DNA from: Marinobacter sp. es.048
GTDB taxonomy: Bacteria; Pseudomonadota; Gammaproteobacteria; Pseudomonadales; Oleiphilaceae
Assembly (NCBI RefSeq): GCF_900188435.1
Contig: NZ_FYFA01000002.1
Span: forward strand, 806,001 to 870,000
Length of the DNA: 64,000 nucleotides
Direction: 5' to 3'
Of the stretch, positions 1-9,043 are shown one piece after another. The notes below the pieces were generated by a model. It saw only the letters and a list, made by a program, of their open reading frames with translations, was not told the origin of the DNA and ran no database searches. Made by a program: the position numbers and the translations under genes. Position 1 is the stretch's first letter. Each line of letters opens with the position of its first letter.

Positions 1-1642
1 CCTGCCAATGATCGGTGCCGATGAGATTGATGTCGCTCAGAGCTACCTGCTGCACCTCGTTACTGATGTTGTGAATGCAGAAGATGGACTGGTCGCGTCG
101 CATGCTCTGACGCCAGAAGCCGAACAGCTGAAGCCCCAGATGGAGAGTGAACTGGGTAGCGTTAGGATGAAACGCCGGCTGTTTACGACGAATGGCGATC
201 AGACGTTTTAGCTCCTGGAACGCCTTGCTGTGATGGCTCAGGGGATCCGCGAGCTTTTGCTCAAGATCATCCAGTTGCCACTGGCTGCGATTGATGGATC
301 GCAGCCGACCGGTATGCTCTACCCGTTCCAGATCGTTCTCAGTGGCCAGAAGACTGTGGATGTAGAACGCCGGAATGCCCTCCAAGGCTAACATCACTGT
401 GTGGGCGCATAGAAAGCGCTGCAATTGCCAGTGATCCCGGCCAGACTCCGCGGTGCCCTGGAGTGCGTCGTACAGGGCGATATTAATTTCGTAAGGTTGA
501 TCGCGGCCATCCGGCGTGCGCCGGTGGGAAACCTTGCCACCGAACGAATCCATGGTATTAATCAGCCGCTGCTTTTCTTCCTCAGTCAGCAGTCCATCCG
601 TCGGTCGCATACCAACGCCGTCATGGGACGCAATAAAGTTCAGATAGGTGGTACCCATCTGCGCCGGCGGCATACTCATCAGCCAGGTTTTCAGGTGCTT
701 GCAGTCACCGGTAACCAGGGTATTGATCAGCAGGGGCGGCAGGGAAAAGTTATAAATGACATGGGCTTCGTTGGCGTTACCGAAATAGGTCAGGTTTTCC
801 CGATTGGGTACGTTGGTCTCGGTAATCACCACCGCATCCGGGCTGTGATGCTCGATCAGCAGGCGCAGGATTTTGATCAGCTCATGGGTTTGCTGCAGGT
901 GGATGCATGGCGTGCCCGGCTCCTTCCAGAGAAAGGCGACGGCGTCTAGCCGGAAAATGATAATGCCGCGCTCCAGGTAGCGCCTGATGATAGAGGCGAA
1001 CTCGATGAGCACCTTGGGGTTGGCAAAATTCAGATCGACCTGATCCTCACTAAACGTGCACCAGACATACCGCTCGCCATCATCGGTCTGAACCGGGTTC
1101 AGCAGTGGCGAGGTTCGAGGGCGCACCACGGCACTCAGATCATCCCGCGGATTACCTTCGAAGAAATAGTCCTTGCCCGGGTCTACCCGTTTACGGAAAT
1201 TCTCGAACCAGCGGCTACGGGCCGACATATGGTTGATCACCAGATCTGCCATCAGTTTGTAATCCCGGGCGATGCGTTCGATATCCTCCCAGTTTCCGTG
1301 GGACTCGTTCACCGCCAGATAGTCCATCACCGAGAATCCATCGTCGGAGCTGTAGGGGAAAAACGGCAGTATATGCACCGACGAGACAGAATCTGAAAGG
1401 CAGTCGCCCAGGAAGCGATGCAGTGTCTGCAGCGGCTTTTCTTCCGCCCGCTGAACCGTGTCGGCATAGGTAATAAGCGCCACATCCGATTCGTCCCAGT
1501 TATTCTGGTGCGCGGGTGGCGGTGACTGATTGGGCCCCAGCCCCATAGTGGTCAGCAACTGCTCGGCCAGAAAGTCACAGTCGAGCTCCGGATAGACGAC
1601 ATCCAGCATGGCAACCAGCTTCGCTTTCAGAGGCTGGGTCAT
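1..1642 (-). CDS. GH13_18 phosphorylase, probably glucosylglycerate phosphorylase (3' end outside window)
   Basis: Minus-strand gene of which 547 codons are visible; the C-terminus lies beyond base 1. The translation is a GH13 TIM-barrel of the sucrose phosphorylase subfamily. It has the nucleophile Asp in RLDAVAF at about residue 233, the acid/base Glu in VITETN at about 275 and the third carboxylate in ASHDGVG at about 341. The family moves glucose from an alpha-glucoside to phosphate, giving glucose-1-phosphate. Sucrose, glucosylglycerol and glucosylglycerate phosphorylases share this fold. The context of a GpgS-type synthase, phosphatase and glycerate kinase makes glucosylglycerate the likely substrate, releasing D-glycerate; this is inference. 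The ATG at 1642-1640 overlaps the TGA of the upstream synthase (ATGA), so the two are translationally coupled. Cytosolic; no signal peptide. Confidence 0.85.
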   Translation of the reverse strand, partial: MTQPLKAKLVAMLDVVYPELDCDFLAEQLLTTMGLGPNQSPPPAHQNNWDESDVALITYADTVQRAEEKPLQTLHRFLGDCLSDSVSSVHILPFFPYSSDDGFSVMDYLAVNESHGNWEDIERIARDYKLMADLVINHMSARSRWFENFRKRVDPGKDYFFEGNPRDDLSAVVRPRTSPLLNPVQTDDGERYVWCTFSEDQVDLNFANPKVLIEFASIIRRYLERGIIIFRLDAVAFLWKEPGTPCIHLQQTHELIKILRLLIEHHSPDAVVITETNVPNRENLTYFGNANEAHVIYNFSLPPLLINTLVTGDCKHLKTWLMSMPPAQMGTTYLNFIASHDGVGMRPTDGLLTEEEKQRLINTMDSFGGKVSHRRTPDGRDQPYEINIALYDALQGTAESGRDHWQLQRFLCAHTVMLALEGIPAFYIHSLLATENDLERVEHTGRLRSINRSQWQLDDLEQKLADPLSHHSKAFQELKRLIAIRRKQPAFHPNATQFTLHLGLQLFGFWRQSMRRDQSIFCIHNISNEVQQVALSDINLIGTDHWQ

Positions 1643-2862
1643 GGCCGGAATTCCTCATTATCCAGTTCGATCGCCTCCAGCAACTGCTCCTTGATGTCGG
1701 GAATGGCGCTTGTTACGCGGTTCCAGCTGGGAATAAAAGGCGTATCCATCGGGTTATCGAGGAAATAGGCGCCCGCCCGCATCACGTTCTGGGCGAACAG
1801 CTCTACCGCCTTCTCTTCCTTGTGTCGATCAAAAGTCAGGCCGTTGATAATAGCGTCATTCTGGTAGGTTTCCACGAAATCCAGGGCAATGCGGAAGTAG
1901 GTGGCCTTGATCGTACGGAATTTCTCATTGGAGAAAATCTCACCGTTGGTCGCCAACTTTCGGAACAGGGCCTTGGCGATATCCATGCTCATTTTCGATA
2001 GTCCCTTGGTGGCATCCTCCGGCGAAAGCTCCTGATGCTTGTGGTCATAGACATCAGCAATATCCACCTGGCACAGACGGTTGGTGGCGTAGTTACGCTT
2101 CATCTCGGACAGCACACCAATCTCCAGTCCCCAGTCGCTGGGAATACGCAGATCGTTGATCACATCCGTGCGGAACGAGAACTCACCGGCCAGGGGGTAT
2201 CGGTAACTGTCCAGGTAATCCAGGAAATCGTTGGGGCCGCAGACTTTCTTCAGGGCACGAATGAGCGGTGTCACCAGCAGGCGGCTGACTCTTCCGTTCA
2301 TTTTTCCGTCCGCCACCCGAGAGTAATAGCCTTTGCAGAACATGTAGTTGAAGCCAGGGTTGGCCACAGGATAGATAAGGCGAGCCACGAGGTCCCTGGA
2401 ATACGTGAGGATGTCGCAGTCATGCAAGGCAACAGACTTGCTGACACCGGAGGCCAACACATAGCCAAAGCAGTACCAGACGTTTCGGCCCTTGCCCATT
2501 TCCGTCGGCGCCAGGTTCTGCTCCCGAAGCTTAAGGTCAATGTTCCTGAGGCGGGGCCCGTCGTTCCAGAGCACCTTGAAGTTCTGGGGCAGGTCCGAGA
2601 AATACTCAAGAGCATGGCGGTATTGCGCCTCGCTTGCGCGGTCCAGCCCAATAACCACCTGATCCAGATAAGGCACCTTACCCAGCTCATGCACAATATT
2701 TTTCAGGGCCGGCCCTTCCAGCTCCGAGTACAGGGAAGGCAACACCAGGGACATGGGCCGGGTCTTGCGAAAACTCATCAGCTCCGCTTCGAGCTCCTCA
2801 ACCGGACGCCGAACCAGGTTATGAAGGGTTGTGATAATGCCATTCTGGTAAAAGTCGCCCAT
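1639..2862 (-). CDS. gpgS: Glucosyl-3-phosphoglycerate synthase (GT81-like, GpgS type)
   Basis: A 407-residue GT-A glycosyltransferase. It would transfer glucose from a nucleotide sugar to 3-phosphoglycerate, giving glucosyl-3-phosphoglycerate, the phosphorylated precursor of the compatible solute glucosylglycerate. The metal-binding DxD motif is visible as HDCD at residues 147-150. An N-terminal Rossmann-like half carries VIGLDRAS near 70, followed by the conserved [15 protein letters not shown] segment at 123-137. The start ATG at 2862 is preceded by AAGGAG seven bases away. It sits 36 bases after the phosphatase and overlaps the phosphorylase by four bases, as expected for one operon. Mannosyl-3-phosphoglycerate synthases are a different GT family (GT55), and the length and motifs here fit GpgS better. 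Donor preference (ADP-, UDP- or GDP-glucose) cannot be read from the sequence. Confidence 0.85.
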   Translation of the reverse strand: MGDFYQNGIITTLHNLVRRPVEELEAELMSFRKTRPMSLVLPSLYSELEGPALKNIVHELGKVPYLDQVVIGLDRASEAQYRHALEYFSDLPQNFKVLWNDGPRLRNIDLKLREQNLAPTEMGKGRNVWYCFGYVLASGVSKSVALHDCDILTYSRDLVARLIYPVANPGFNYMFCKGYYSRVADGKMNGRVSRLLVTPLIRALKKVCGPNDFLDYLDSYRYPLAGEFSFRTDVINDLRIPSDWGLEIGVLSEMKRNYATNRLCQVDIADVYDHKHQELSPEDATKGLSKMSMDIAKALFRKLATNGEIFSNEKFRTIKATYFRIALDFVETYQNDAIINGLTFDRHKEEKAVELFAQNVMRAGAYFLDNPMDTPFIPSWNRVTSAIPDIKEQLLEAIELDNEEFRP

Positions 2863-2898
2863 GGCGGCTCTCCTTTTTTATACCTGCACTCGAACGGG

Positions 2899-3714
2899 TC
2901 AGTACCCGTACTCAAACAGGAGATTGAGTACGCACTCATTCCAGCCTTCGGGGCCGGGCTTGAGGGAGCGAATGGCGTGTTTTGCCGAAGGCAATCGAAC
3001 TTCTTCGCTTTTTATACCCCGGATCACCACCGGTATATCCGCCGATTCCAGCATCTGCTGATCGTTGGGGCTATCACCCAGGGCAATGGTCAACACTGGC
3101 CCATCGCCATACTGCTCCCGGTATTGCTCTTTATATTTGTTTTGCAAGAACCGGGCCCCATCGGCTTTATCAAAAATACCCATGGCATGGAGGAAACGTC
3201 CGCCCGCCACCAGGCGTAGATCCTCGGCACTCAGAGCCGCTTCAAACTCCGCCAACTCCTGCTCCGAGCCCTGCCAGATTAATGGTTCGGTTCCAAGCCG
3301 CTCTTTGGCCCGCCCGGCTGCCGCCGGGTCAAGGCCGGTCTGCGCTGCCAGCTCGGCGCCGGACATGTCAGCAAAGCTCTTGAACCGCGCGCCCTTCTTC
3401 CTTTGGGCGCCCAGCACCTCAAGGACCCGATCCCGAGTTGCACCAAAATTCACCACTTCTTCTTCGGTATTGCCCAGGGCGTGGGGCGGAATAACCACGG
3501 CTGCACCGTTTTCGACAATGAATGGATCGGTATTTCCAAGCTCTTCCCTCAATGCACGGATTTCAGGCATGGTCTTGCTGGAGTTAAGCACCAGGGGAAT
3601 ATTGGCCGCCTTCAGCCTGGCCAGCGCAGGGCCCGCCGCCTGCCACCGGTAATCGTCATGATCAAGCAGGGTGCCATCGAGATCGGAAAAGATGATCAAA
3701 TGGGGTCTGGCCAT
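2899..3714 (-). CDS. HAD phosphatase, glucosyl/mannosyl-3-phosphoglycerate phosphatase family
   Basis: A 271-residue HAD-superfamily phosphatase of the MPGP/YedP family. The nucleophile motif is SDLDGTLLD at residues 10-18 and motif II is LNSSK near 43. The late acidic motif is ALGDSPNDQQML near 212-223. In this operon its natural substrate would be the glucosyl-3-phosphoglycerate made by the next gene, dephosphorylated to glucosylglycerate. E. coli YedP is usually labelled mannosyl-3-phosphoglycerate phosphatase, so automated pipelines may give that name. The ATG at 3714 has GGAG seven bases upstream. The stop is 36 bases before the synthase and the start is 12 bases after the kinase stop. 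Cytosolic, no membrane segment. Confidence 0.85.
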   Translation of the reverse strand: MARPHLIIFSDLDGTLLDHDDYRWQAAGPALARLKAANIPLVLNSSKTMPEIRALREELGNTDPFIVENGAAVVIPPHALGNTEEEVVNFGATRDRVLEVLGAQRKKGARFKSFADMSGAELAAQTGLDPAAAGRAKERLGTEPLIWQGSEQELAEFEAALSAEDLRLVAGGRFLHAMGIFDKADGARFLQNKYKEQYREQYGDGPVLTIALGDSPNDQQMLESADIPVVIRGIKSEEVRLPSAKHAIRSLKPGPEGWNECVLNLLFEYGY

Positions 3715-3726
3715 GGCCGGTCTCCG

Positions 3727-4665
3727 TTAGGCCCCGAGAAACTGCGGAAGGCCGAGGGAATGGTCCTCGGCCACGCTGATCAGAACATCAGCCCTCCCAG
3801 GCATTTCAGCGAGGCAGGCACGGGTCACACGCTCATAGTGCATAACAAAACGTCCGACTTCGTCGTCGGTCATAATGCGCAAATCCTGTGCGCCACCATG
3901 TGGCTTGCCGCTTTTTGGTGCATTACGGATTTTATTCGCCAGCTTTTGCTCCTGGAGTCGACGCCATTCAAGAACACACTCCATGGAGGGAGCCTTCAAC
4001 ATGACCAGAAAATCGATTTCATCAAAAAACTGTCGGTATTCCCCTTTCAACTCATCGTTGACATAGCTGCGCCAGACGCCGTGAGGATCCTCGTTCGCCT
4101 CCAGAGGATTCAGCGGCTCATCAAGCGCACTGTCTTTCTCCGGTCGCGCATCCAGGCACCAGCCCTCCAGAAGAATGACCTCCGCCCTTCCGCCGAAGAC
4201 AGGCCACTGATCCCGAGGAACCCGGTCGTCCCTGGACTTGTCGAAGGCAGGAATCGGGGTGGCATCTTCAGGCGCTGCACTGCGCAAGCGGTGCAAGACC
4301 TGCTGCCCCAGCGCAACGTCGTGGGTTCCAGGCACACCACGGGTTATAAACAACGGGTGTACTCGCTGGGCGAGGTCCTGGCGCTCGGCTCTAGTTAGGT
4401 AAATGTCATCCAGGGAAAAATTGGCCGCAGCCAGGTTGCGGTGCCGGAGCAGAATTTCCCGTAAAAAGAGCGTCAACGTAGACTTGCCCGTACCCTGGGC
4501 TCCGTGAATACCAACCACAATGGGTTGCTTTTCCGTATCATGGAGTGCACAGATTCGGTCTGCGAGCGGCAGAATGGTCTTTTCTACCGTTTTAGCGTAG
4601 GAGTCGGGCAGGCCCTCCTGTTGAATCAGGGCGCTGACGGTTTGTTCTAGCGAGCGATCAGACAC
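3727..4665 (-). CDS. D-glycerate kinase (P-loop, plant GLYK-like)
   Basis: A 312-residue P-loop kinase with Walker A GAQGTGKST at about residues 54-62. A PRK/uridine-kinase-like core follows, with LDDIYLTR near 84-91 and LLEGWCLDARP near 163-173. This architecture matches glycerate kinases of the plant/yeast GLYK type, which phosphorylate D-glycerate to 3-phosphoglycerate. In this operon it would recapture the glycerate released by the phosphorylase and return it as acceptor for GpgS; the coupling is inference. Translation begins at a GTG (4665-4663). The first gene of the operon, it is divergent from selO with about 75 bases between the two starts, so the operon promoter should lie there. 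Confidence 0.8.
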   Translation of the reverse strand: MSDRSLEQTVSALIQQEGLPDSYAKTVEKTILPLADRICALHDTEKQPIVVGIHGAQGTGKSTLTLFLREILLRHRNLAAANFSLDDIYLTRAERQDLAQRVHPLFITRGVPGTHDVALGQQVLHRLRSAAPEDATPIPAFDKSRDDRVPRDQWPVFGGRAEVILLEGWCLDARPEKDSALDEPLNPLEANEDPHGVWRSYVNDELKGEYRQFFDEIDFLVMLKAPSMECVLEWRRLQEQKLANKIRNAPKSGKPHGGAQDLRIMTDDEVGRFVMHYERVTRACLAEMPGRADVLISVAEDHSLGLPQFLGA

Positions 4666-4740
4666 GTTGGATTTCCGGTTTAATGGATGACTGGAGAAAG
4701 ACGGCAGCAGAATTCATACCAATGGGAGTATAGGCGTTTT

Positions 4741-6195
4741 ATGAGTGGCAACGATTTTCGAATAGAGCATCGCTACCTGGAGCTCCCCGATAGCTTTTAT
4801 ACCCGGGTTCAGCCATCACCACTGAAAGACTCTAAGATGGTGTGCTTCAACCACCAGCTCGCCGAACAAATGGGCTTTCGCGCTGATTCCGAATCTGATT
4901 GGACCGGTGTGGGTGCAGGGTCAGAATTACTTGAGGGTATGGACCCGGTGGCCATGAAATACACGGGCCACCAGTTCGGCGCCTACAATCCCGACCTGGG
5001 CGACGGCCGTGGCCTGCTGTTGTGGGAAACCGTTGGCCCCGATGGACGCCGCTGGGACTGGCACCTAAAAGGCGCAGGTATGACGCCCTACTCCCGCTTT
5101 GGGGATGGCCGGGCCGTGCTTCGCTCCACCATTCGCGAATACCTGTGCAGTGAAGCCATGCATGGCCTTGGCATCCCGACCACCCGGGCCCTGTTCATGG
5201 TGAGCGCCAAAGACCCTGTGCGCCGGGAATCCATCGAGACAGCCGCGGCAATGGTGCGAGTGGCCCAGAGCCATATTCGCTTCGGACACTTCGAGTTTGC
5301 CGCCCACCATGAAGGGCCTGAAAGCGTAAAGACTCTGCTCGAGCATGTGATCTCGCTGCACTTCCCTCATCTGATCAACCTGCCGGATGACGAGCGATAC
5401 GCCCGATGGTTTGAGGAAGTGGTGGAACGCACGGCAAGAACGATTGCGGACTGGCAGGCAGTCGGCTTCTGCCACGGCGTGATGAACAGCGACAACATGT
5501 CCATCATCGGCGACACCTTTGATTATGGCCCCTTCGCATTCCTCGATGATTTCGATGCCGGCTATATAAGCAACCATACCGACCAGGGCGGGCGCTACGC
5601 CTACAACCGTCAACCACAAGTCGGGTTTGAAAATTGCCGTTTTCTGGCCACAGCCCTGCTCCCGGTAATGGAGGAGGACGACGTGCGCCGGGGGCTTCGC
5701 CGCTATGAAGTGGCCTACAACGAGCGCTTCCTCCAGAACATGCGAGACAAGCTTGGCCTCGCCATCGAAGATGAAGCTGACCTTAGCCTGATCATGGATA
5801 CCTTCAGCATGATGCACGAGCACCATGTCGACTACACGGCCTTCTTCCGGGCGCTCTCGAATCTGCACAGCCATGGCCATGGGCCGGTGCGGGACCTGTT
5901 TGTGGATCGCAGCGTGGCGGACCAATGGCTGGAGCGCTATGAGGAGAGACTCCTGAGCGAAACCCGCGCTCACGATGCGCGGGAGTACGCCATGCGCCGC
6001 GTGAATCCGAAGTATGTGCTGAGAAACTACCTGGCCCAGCAGGTCATCCAGGAAGCGCAGAACGGGGATTACGAACCGATGAAAGCACTGTTGAAGGTTC
6101 TCGAGCGGCCCTATGACGAGCAACCGGAAAGTGAGGCTTATGCTGCATTGCCGCCGGATTGGGGCAAGCACCTGAATATCAGCTGTTCAAGCTGA
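4741..6195 (+). CDS. selO: Protein adenylyltransferase SelO (YdiU)
   Basis: A 484-residue SelO/YdiU family protein. These are pseudokinase-fold enzymes that bind ATP in a flipped orientation and transfer AMP to protein hydroxyls; in E. coli they act in redox homeostasis. The hallmark segments are present: TGHQFGAYNPDLGDGRG near 78-94, LKGAGMTPYSRFGDGRAVLRSTIREYL near 110-136, and the metal-binding NSDNMS and FLDDFD segments near 248 and 268-273. The protein ends ISCSS; the conserved C-terminal cysteine is selenocysteine in some eukaryotic homologues. I chose the ATG at 4741 over an in-frame ATG at 4687 because the family begins close to this point and GGGAG lies upstream. Divergent from the glucosylglycerate operon. 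Confidence 0.92.
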   Translation: MSGNDFRIEHRYLELPDSFYTRVQPSPLKDSKMVCFNHQLAEQMGFRADSESDWTGVGAGSELLEGMDPVAMKYTGHQFGAYNPDLGDGRGLLLWETVGPDGRRWDWHLKGAGMTPYSRFGDGRAVLRSTIREYLCSEAMHGLGIPTTRALFMVSAKDPVRRESIETAAAMVRVAQSHIRFGHFEFAAHHEGPESVKTLLEHVISLHFPHLINLPDDERYARWFEEVVERTARTIADWQAVGFCHGVMNSDNMSIIGDTFDYGPFAFLDDFDAGYISNHTDQGGRYAYNRQPQVGFENCRFLATALLPVMEEDDVRRGLRRYEVAYNERFLQNMRDKLGLAIEDEADLSLIMDTFSMMHEHHVDYTAFFRALSNLHSHGHGPVRDLFVDRSVADQWLERYEERLLSETRAHDAREYAMRRVNPKYVLRNYLAQQVIQEAQNGDYEPMKALLKVLERPYDEQPESEAYAALPPDWGKHLNISCSS

Positions 6196-6224
6196 CTGGA
6201 TGAAAAGGGAACAAGATTAAAGTC

Positions 6225-6253
6225 GGGGTCAGATGAAATTTTCATCTGACCCC
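6225..6253. repeat. 29-bp perfect palindrome (REP-like, possible terminator)
   Basis: Two 14-base arms, GGGGTCAGATGAAA and its exact complement, are separated by one T. It lies between the convergent selO and fumarase genes. There is no U-run on either strand, so it is not a typical intrinsic terminator. The GGGGTCAGA/TCTGACCCC core resembles dispersed REP-type elements linked to REP-associated transposases in gammaproteobacteria. That assignment is inference from the motif; only one copy is present in this window. Confidence 0.55.
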
Positions 6254-6265
6254 AGGTTCAGATCT

Positions 6266-7780
6266 TCAGACCGCCTTGGCAGCAATGATCTTCTCGTGCC
6301 ACTCCGCAGGACCTGTCTGGTGCACAGACGAGCCGCGTGAATCAACGGCGACTGTGACCGGCATGTCTTCGACCTCGAACTCGTAAATGGCTTCCATACC
6401 CAGTTCCGGGAAGGCAACCACTTCCGCATTCTTGATGGCCTTGGAGACGAGGTAAGCGGATCCGCCCACGGCCATCAGATAGACCGCACCGAATTCCTTG
6501 ATAGCGTCGATGGCCACCTGACCGCGCTCGGCTTTACCGATCATGCCGGTAAGGCCGGTCTTCTCCAGCATGGTGTGGGTAAACTTGTCCATACGGGTGG
6601 CGGTCGTTGGGCCTGCAGGACCAACCACCTCCTCACGCACCGGATCAACCGGACCCACGTAGTAAATGAAGCGCCCCTTCAGATCGACCGGCAGCTCCTC
6701 GCCTTTTTCGATCATGTCCACCATCTTCTTGTGGGCCGCGTCGCGGCCGGTCAGCATCTTGCCGGAGAGCAGAACGGTTTCGCCCGGCTGCCAGTCCTTC
6801 ACGTCCTCCGGCGTGACGGTATCCAGATTCACTCGACGTACGTTCTCACCCACTTCCCAGGTAATCTCCGGCCAGTCGTCCAGGCTCGGCGGCGTCTGCA
6901 GGGAAGGCCCGGTACCGTCGAGGGTGAAGTGGGCGTGACGGGTTGCCGCACAGTTCGGAATAATGGCCACCGGCTTGTTGGCGGCGTGAGTCGGGTAATC
7001 TTTGACCTTTACATCCAGGACCGTTGTCAGGCCACCGAGGCCCTGCGCACCGATACCCAGATCGTTCACCTTGTCGAATAGCTCCAGGCGCAACTCCTCG
7101 GCACGATTGGATGCACCGCGCTCCTGGAGATCGTGGATGTCAATCGGATCCAGCAGCGACTCCTTCGCCATTTCCATCGCCTTCTCAGCGGTGCCGCCGA
7201 TACCGATACCCAGCATGCCGGGCGGGCACCACCCAGCTCCCATCTGTGGAACCATTTTTAGCACCCAGTCCACCACGGAATCAGATGGGTTCAGCATGGC
7301 AAATTTGGATTTGGCTTCGGAACCGCCGCCCTTGGCGGCTACGTGTACTTCAACTGTGTCTCCCGGCACCATCTTGTAATGAATGATGGCCGGCGTATTG
7401 TCACCGGTGTTCTGACGCTTACCATCCGGGTCCGCCAGAATCGATGCACGCAACACGTTATCCGGATGGGTATAGGCGCGGCGCACACCTTCATTGATGA
7501 CATCGTCCAGCGGCATCTCGCACTCCCACTGAACGTTCATGCCGATATTCACGAAGACGGTCACAATGCCGGTATCCTGGCACAGCGGGCGATGCCCCTG
7601 CGCGCACATGCGAGAATTGATCAGGATCTGGGCCATCGCATCCTTGGCCGCCTGGGACTCTTCCTTCTGGTAGGCCTCATAGACGCCCTGGATAAAATCC
7701 TTCGGATGGTAGTAGGAAATGAACTGCAGCGCGTCCGCTACACTTTCAATCAGGTCGTCCTGGCGGATTACGGTGGTCAT
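6266..7780 (-). CDS. Fumarate hydratase, class I (4Fe-4S)
   Basis: A 504-residue single-chain class I fumarase, the oxygen-sensitive iron-sulfur type that interconverts fumarate and malate in the TCA cycle. Cluster ligand candidates are in HRPLCQDTG (C67), GAGWCPPGM near 190 and IPNCAATRH near 275. The N-terminal alpha domain and the C-terminal beta domain are fused as in E. coli FumA/FumB. The beta domain contains GPAGPTTATRMDKFT and the KAERG segment. The TAA-side end lies 13 bases from the palindrome that separates it from selO. Monocistronic, divergent from the enoyl-CoA hydratase across 183 bases. Because the cluster is oxygen-labile, a class II enzyme may exist elsewhere in the genome; none is in this window. 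Confidence 0.95.
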   Translation of the reverse strand: MTTVIRQDDLIESVADALQFISYYHPKDFIQGVYEAYQKEESQAAKDAMAQILINSRMCAQGHRPLCQDTGIVTVFVNIGMNVQWECEMPLDDVINEGVRRAYTHPDNVLRASILADPDGKRQNTGDNTPAIIHYKMVPGDTVEVHVAAKGGGSEAKSKFAMLNPSDSVVDWVLKMVPQMGAGWCPPGMLGIGIGGTAEKAMEMAKESLLDPIDIHDLQERGASNRAEELRLELFDKVNDLGIGAQGLGGLTTVLDVKVKDYPTHAANKPVAIIPNCAATRHAHFTLDGTGPSLQTPPSLDDWPEITWEVGENVRRVNLDTVTPEDVKDWQPGETVLLSGKMLTGRDAAHKKMVDMIEKGEELPVDLKGRFIYYVGPVDPVREEVVGPAGPTTATRMDKFTHTMLEKTGLTGMIGKAERGQVAIDAIKEFGAVYLMAVGGSAYLVSKAIKNAEVVAFPELGMEAIYEFEVEDMPVTVAVDSRGSSVHQTGPAEWHEKIIAAKAV

Positions 7781-7963
7781 AGGCGCCTCATCAGCTTGAT
7801 ATCGTTATGTCGTGTCATCAAAAATCGGGAGGCGAAAGTTTACCAGAAAATCGGTTTGGCGAGTGATTCGACAGATGGCGAAGCAAGGATTAAAACCCAT
7901 GAAAAACGCCACGAGAAAAAGGTATCATCCTAACCAAACTAGAATAACACCGCAGGAGACACC

Positions 7964-8737
7964 GTGACTGACCTCGTCCTCACCGAAATCAAAGACCGGA
8001 TCCTCATCGTTCGACTGAACCGGCCAGAGCGCAAGAACGCCCTCACCCACGCTATGTACACTGCCATGGGGGACGCCCTGGAACAGGCCCGGGATGACAC
8101 CAACATCCGCTGCCTACTCTTTACAGGCACAAGCGAGTGTTTCACTGCAGGCAACGACCTGGGCGAATTTGCCGCCGGCTTGCCCGGTGATTTCGAACAA
8201 ACCCCAGTCGGCCGCTTTCTTTTATTACTGGCCAGCGCCACCAAACCCGTGGTGGCGTCGGTTAATGGCGCGGCCGTTGGCATTGGCACTACCATGTTAC
8301 TGCACTGCGATCTGGTGTTCGCGGGCAACAACACAGCGTTCCAGATGCCCTTTGCCAGCCTCGGCCTGTGCCCAGAGGGCGGTTCAAGCCTGCTGCTGCC
8401 CTCCTGGATTGGCCGGGTGCGCACCGCCGAACTGCTGATGCTGGGCGGCGCCTTCTCAGCAGATGAAGCCTTTCGACTTGGTCTGATCAACCGGGTTTGC
8501 GAGCCTGAACAGACCGAAGCCAATGCCTTCGAGGCCTGCCAACGGCTGGCAGAAAAAGCGCCTGCCGCGATTCGCGCCACCAAAGCCCTACTGAACAAGC
8601 CAACCATGGAGGCGCTTCGTGAAACCATGCTCGAAGAGGGGCAGTTGTTTGCGCGGCGCCTGAAATCCCCCGAGGCTGCCGAAGCCTTCCGGGCTTTCAT
8701 GGAAAAACGGGCACCGGATTTCTCGCGCTTCGAATAA
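7964..8737 (+). CDS. Enoyl-CoA hydratase/isomerase family protein
   Basis: A 257-residue crotonase-fold protein. The first oxyanion-hole segment is FTAGNDLGEF near 61-70. The second is VNGAAVGIGTTML near 102-114. The only catalytic acid of the usual pair that is obvious is in GLCPEGGSS near 132-140. Members hydrate trans-2-enoyl-CoA or shift delta-3 to delta-2 double bonds during fatty-acid degradation. The AGNDL/PEGG pattern is seen in both hydratases and PaaG/PECI-like isomerases, so the exact reaction is not settled. The start is GTG at 7964 with AGGAG five bases upstream. It stands alone in its transcription direction and is followed by a 306-base spacer. Confidence 0.85.
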   Translation: MTDLVLTEIKDRILIVRLNRPERKNALTHAMYTAMGDALEQARDDTNIRCLLFTGTSECFTAGNDLGEFAAGLPGDFEQTPVGRFLLLLASATKPVVASVNGAAVGIGTTMLLHCDLVFAGNNTAFQMPFASLGLCPEGGSSLLLPSWIGRVRTAELLMLGGAFSADEAFRLGLINRVCEPEQTEANAFEACQRLAEKAPAAIRATKALLNKPTMEALRETMLEEGQLFARRLKSPEAAEAFRAFMEKRAPDFSRFE

Positions 8738-9043
8738 ACCTCGACAGTGCCCCAATTTCCCTGTTGCCGAACCTCGACAAACCGTTATCCGGCAACTATT
8801 TTTCTCAAAGGCCGAACTCCAATCGTGCGGGGAGGATTCAAACCACCAGAATCACACTTTTGGCTGATCAACACTTGCCATACTGTCGCTATAGTCAGAG
8901 ATACAGAAATTGGCTCACAGTGCTGGCTACAATTTCAGACAACAGTTTAAGCAGAACAGGCCACTGACAACGGGCTTACCGGATCAGACCGGCCCCGTCA
9001 GCTGCCGAACATAACGACACAACAACAGGAAAAGGTTCCACCC
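8738..9043. other. 306-base spacer without a convincing gene
   Basis: Between the enoyl-CoA hydratase stop and the lipase start. Short open frames here lack ribosome-binding sites and family features. A TATAGT hexamer at 8890-8895 could be a -10, but no matching -35 lies 16-18 bases upstream. The final 25 bases hold the purine-rich AGGAAAAGG that serves the lipase start. No terminator hairpin is apparent after the hydratase. Confidence 0.5.

Noticed and set aside
2035..3219. Long plus-strand frame of 394 codons
   Set aside because: It is antisense to gpgS and the phosphatase, both with clear motifs, and its own translation has no family features.
5065..6171. Minus-strand frame of 368 codons
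   Set aside because: It mirrors selO, a well-supported gene; low-complexity His/Val composition is typical of an antisense shadow.
6225..6253. Palindrome as an intrinsic terminator
   Set aside because: No U-run on either strand and a one-base loop that cannot form a stable RNA hairpin tip without opening.
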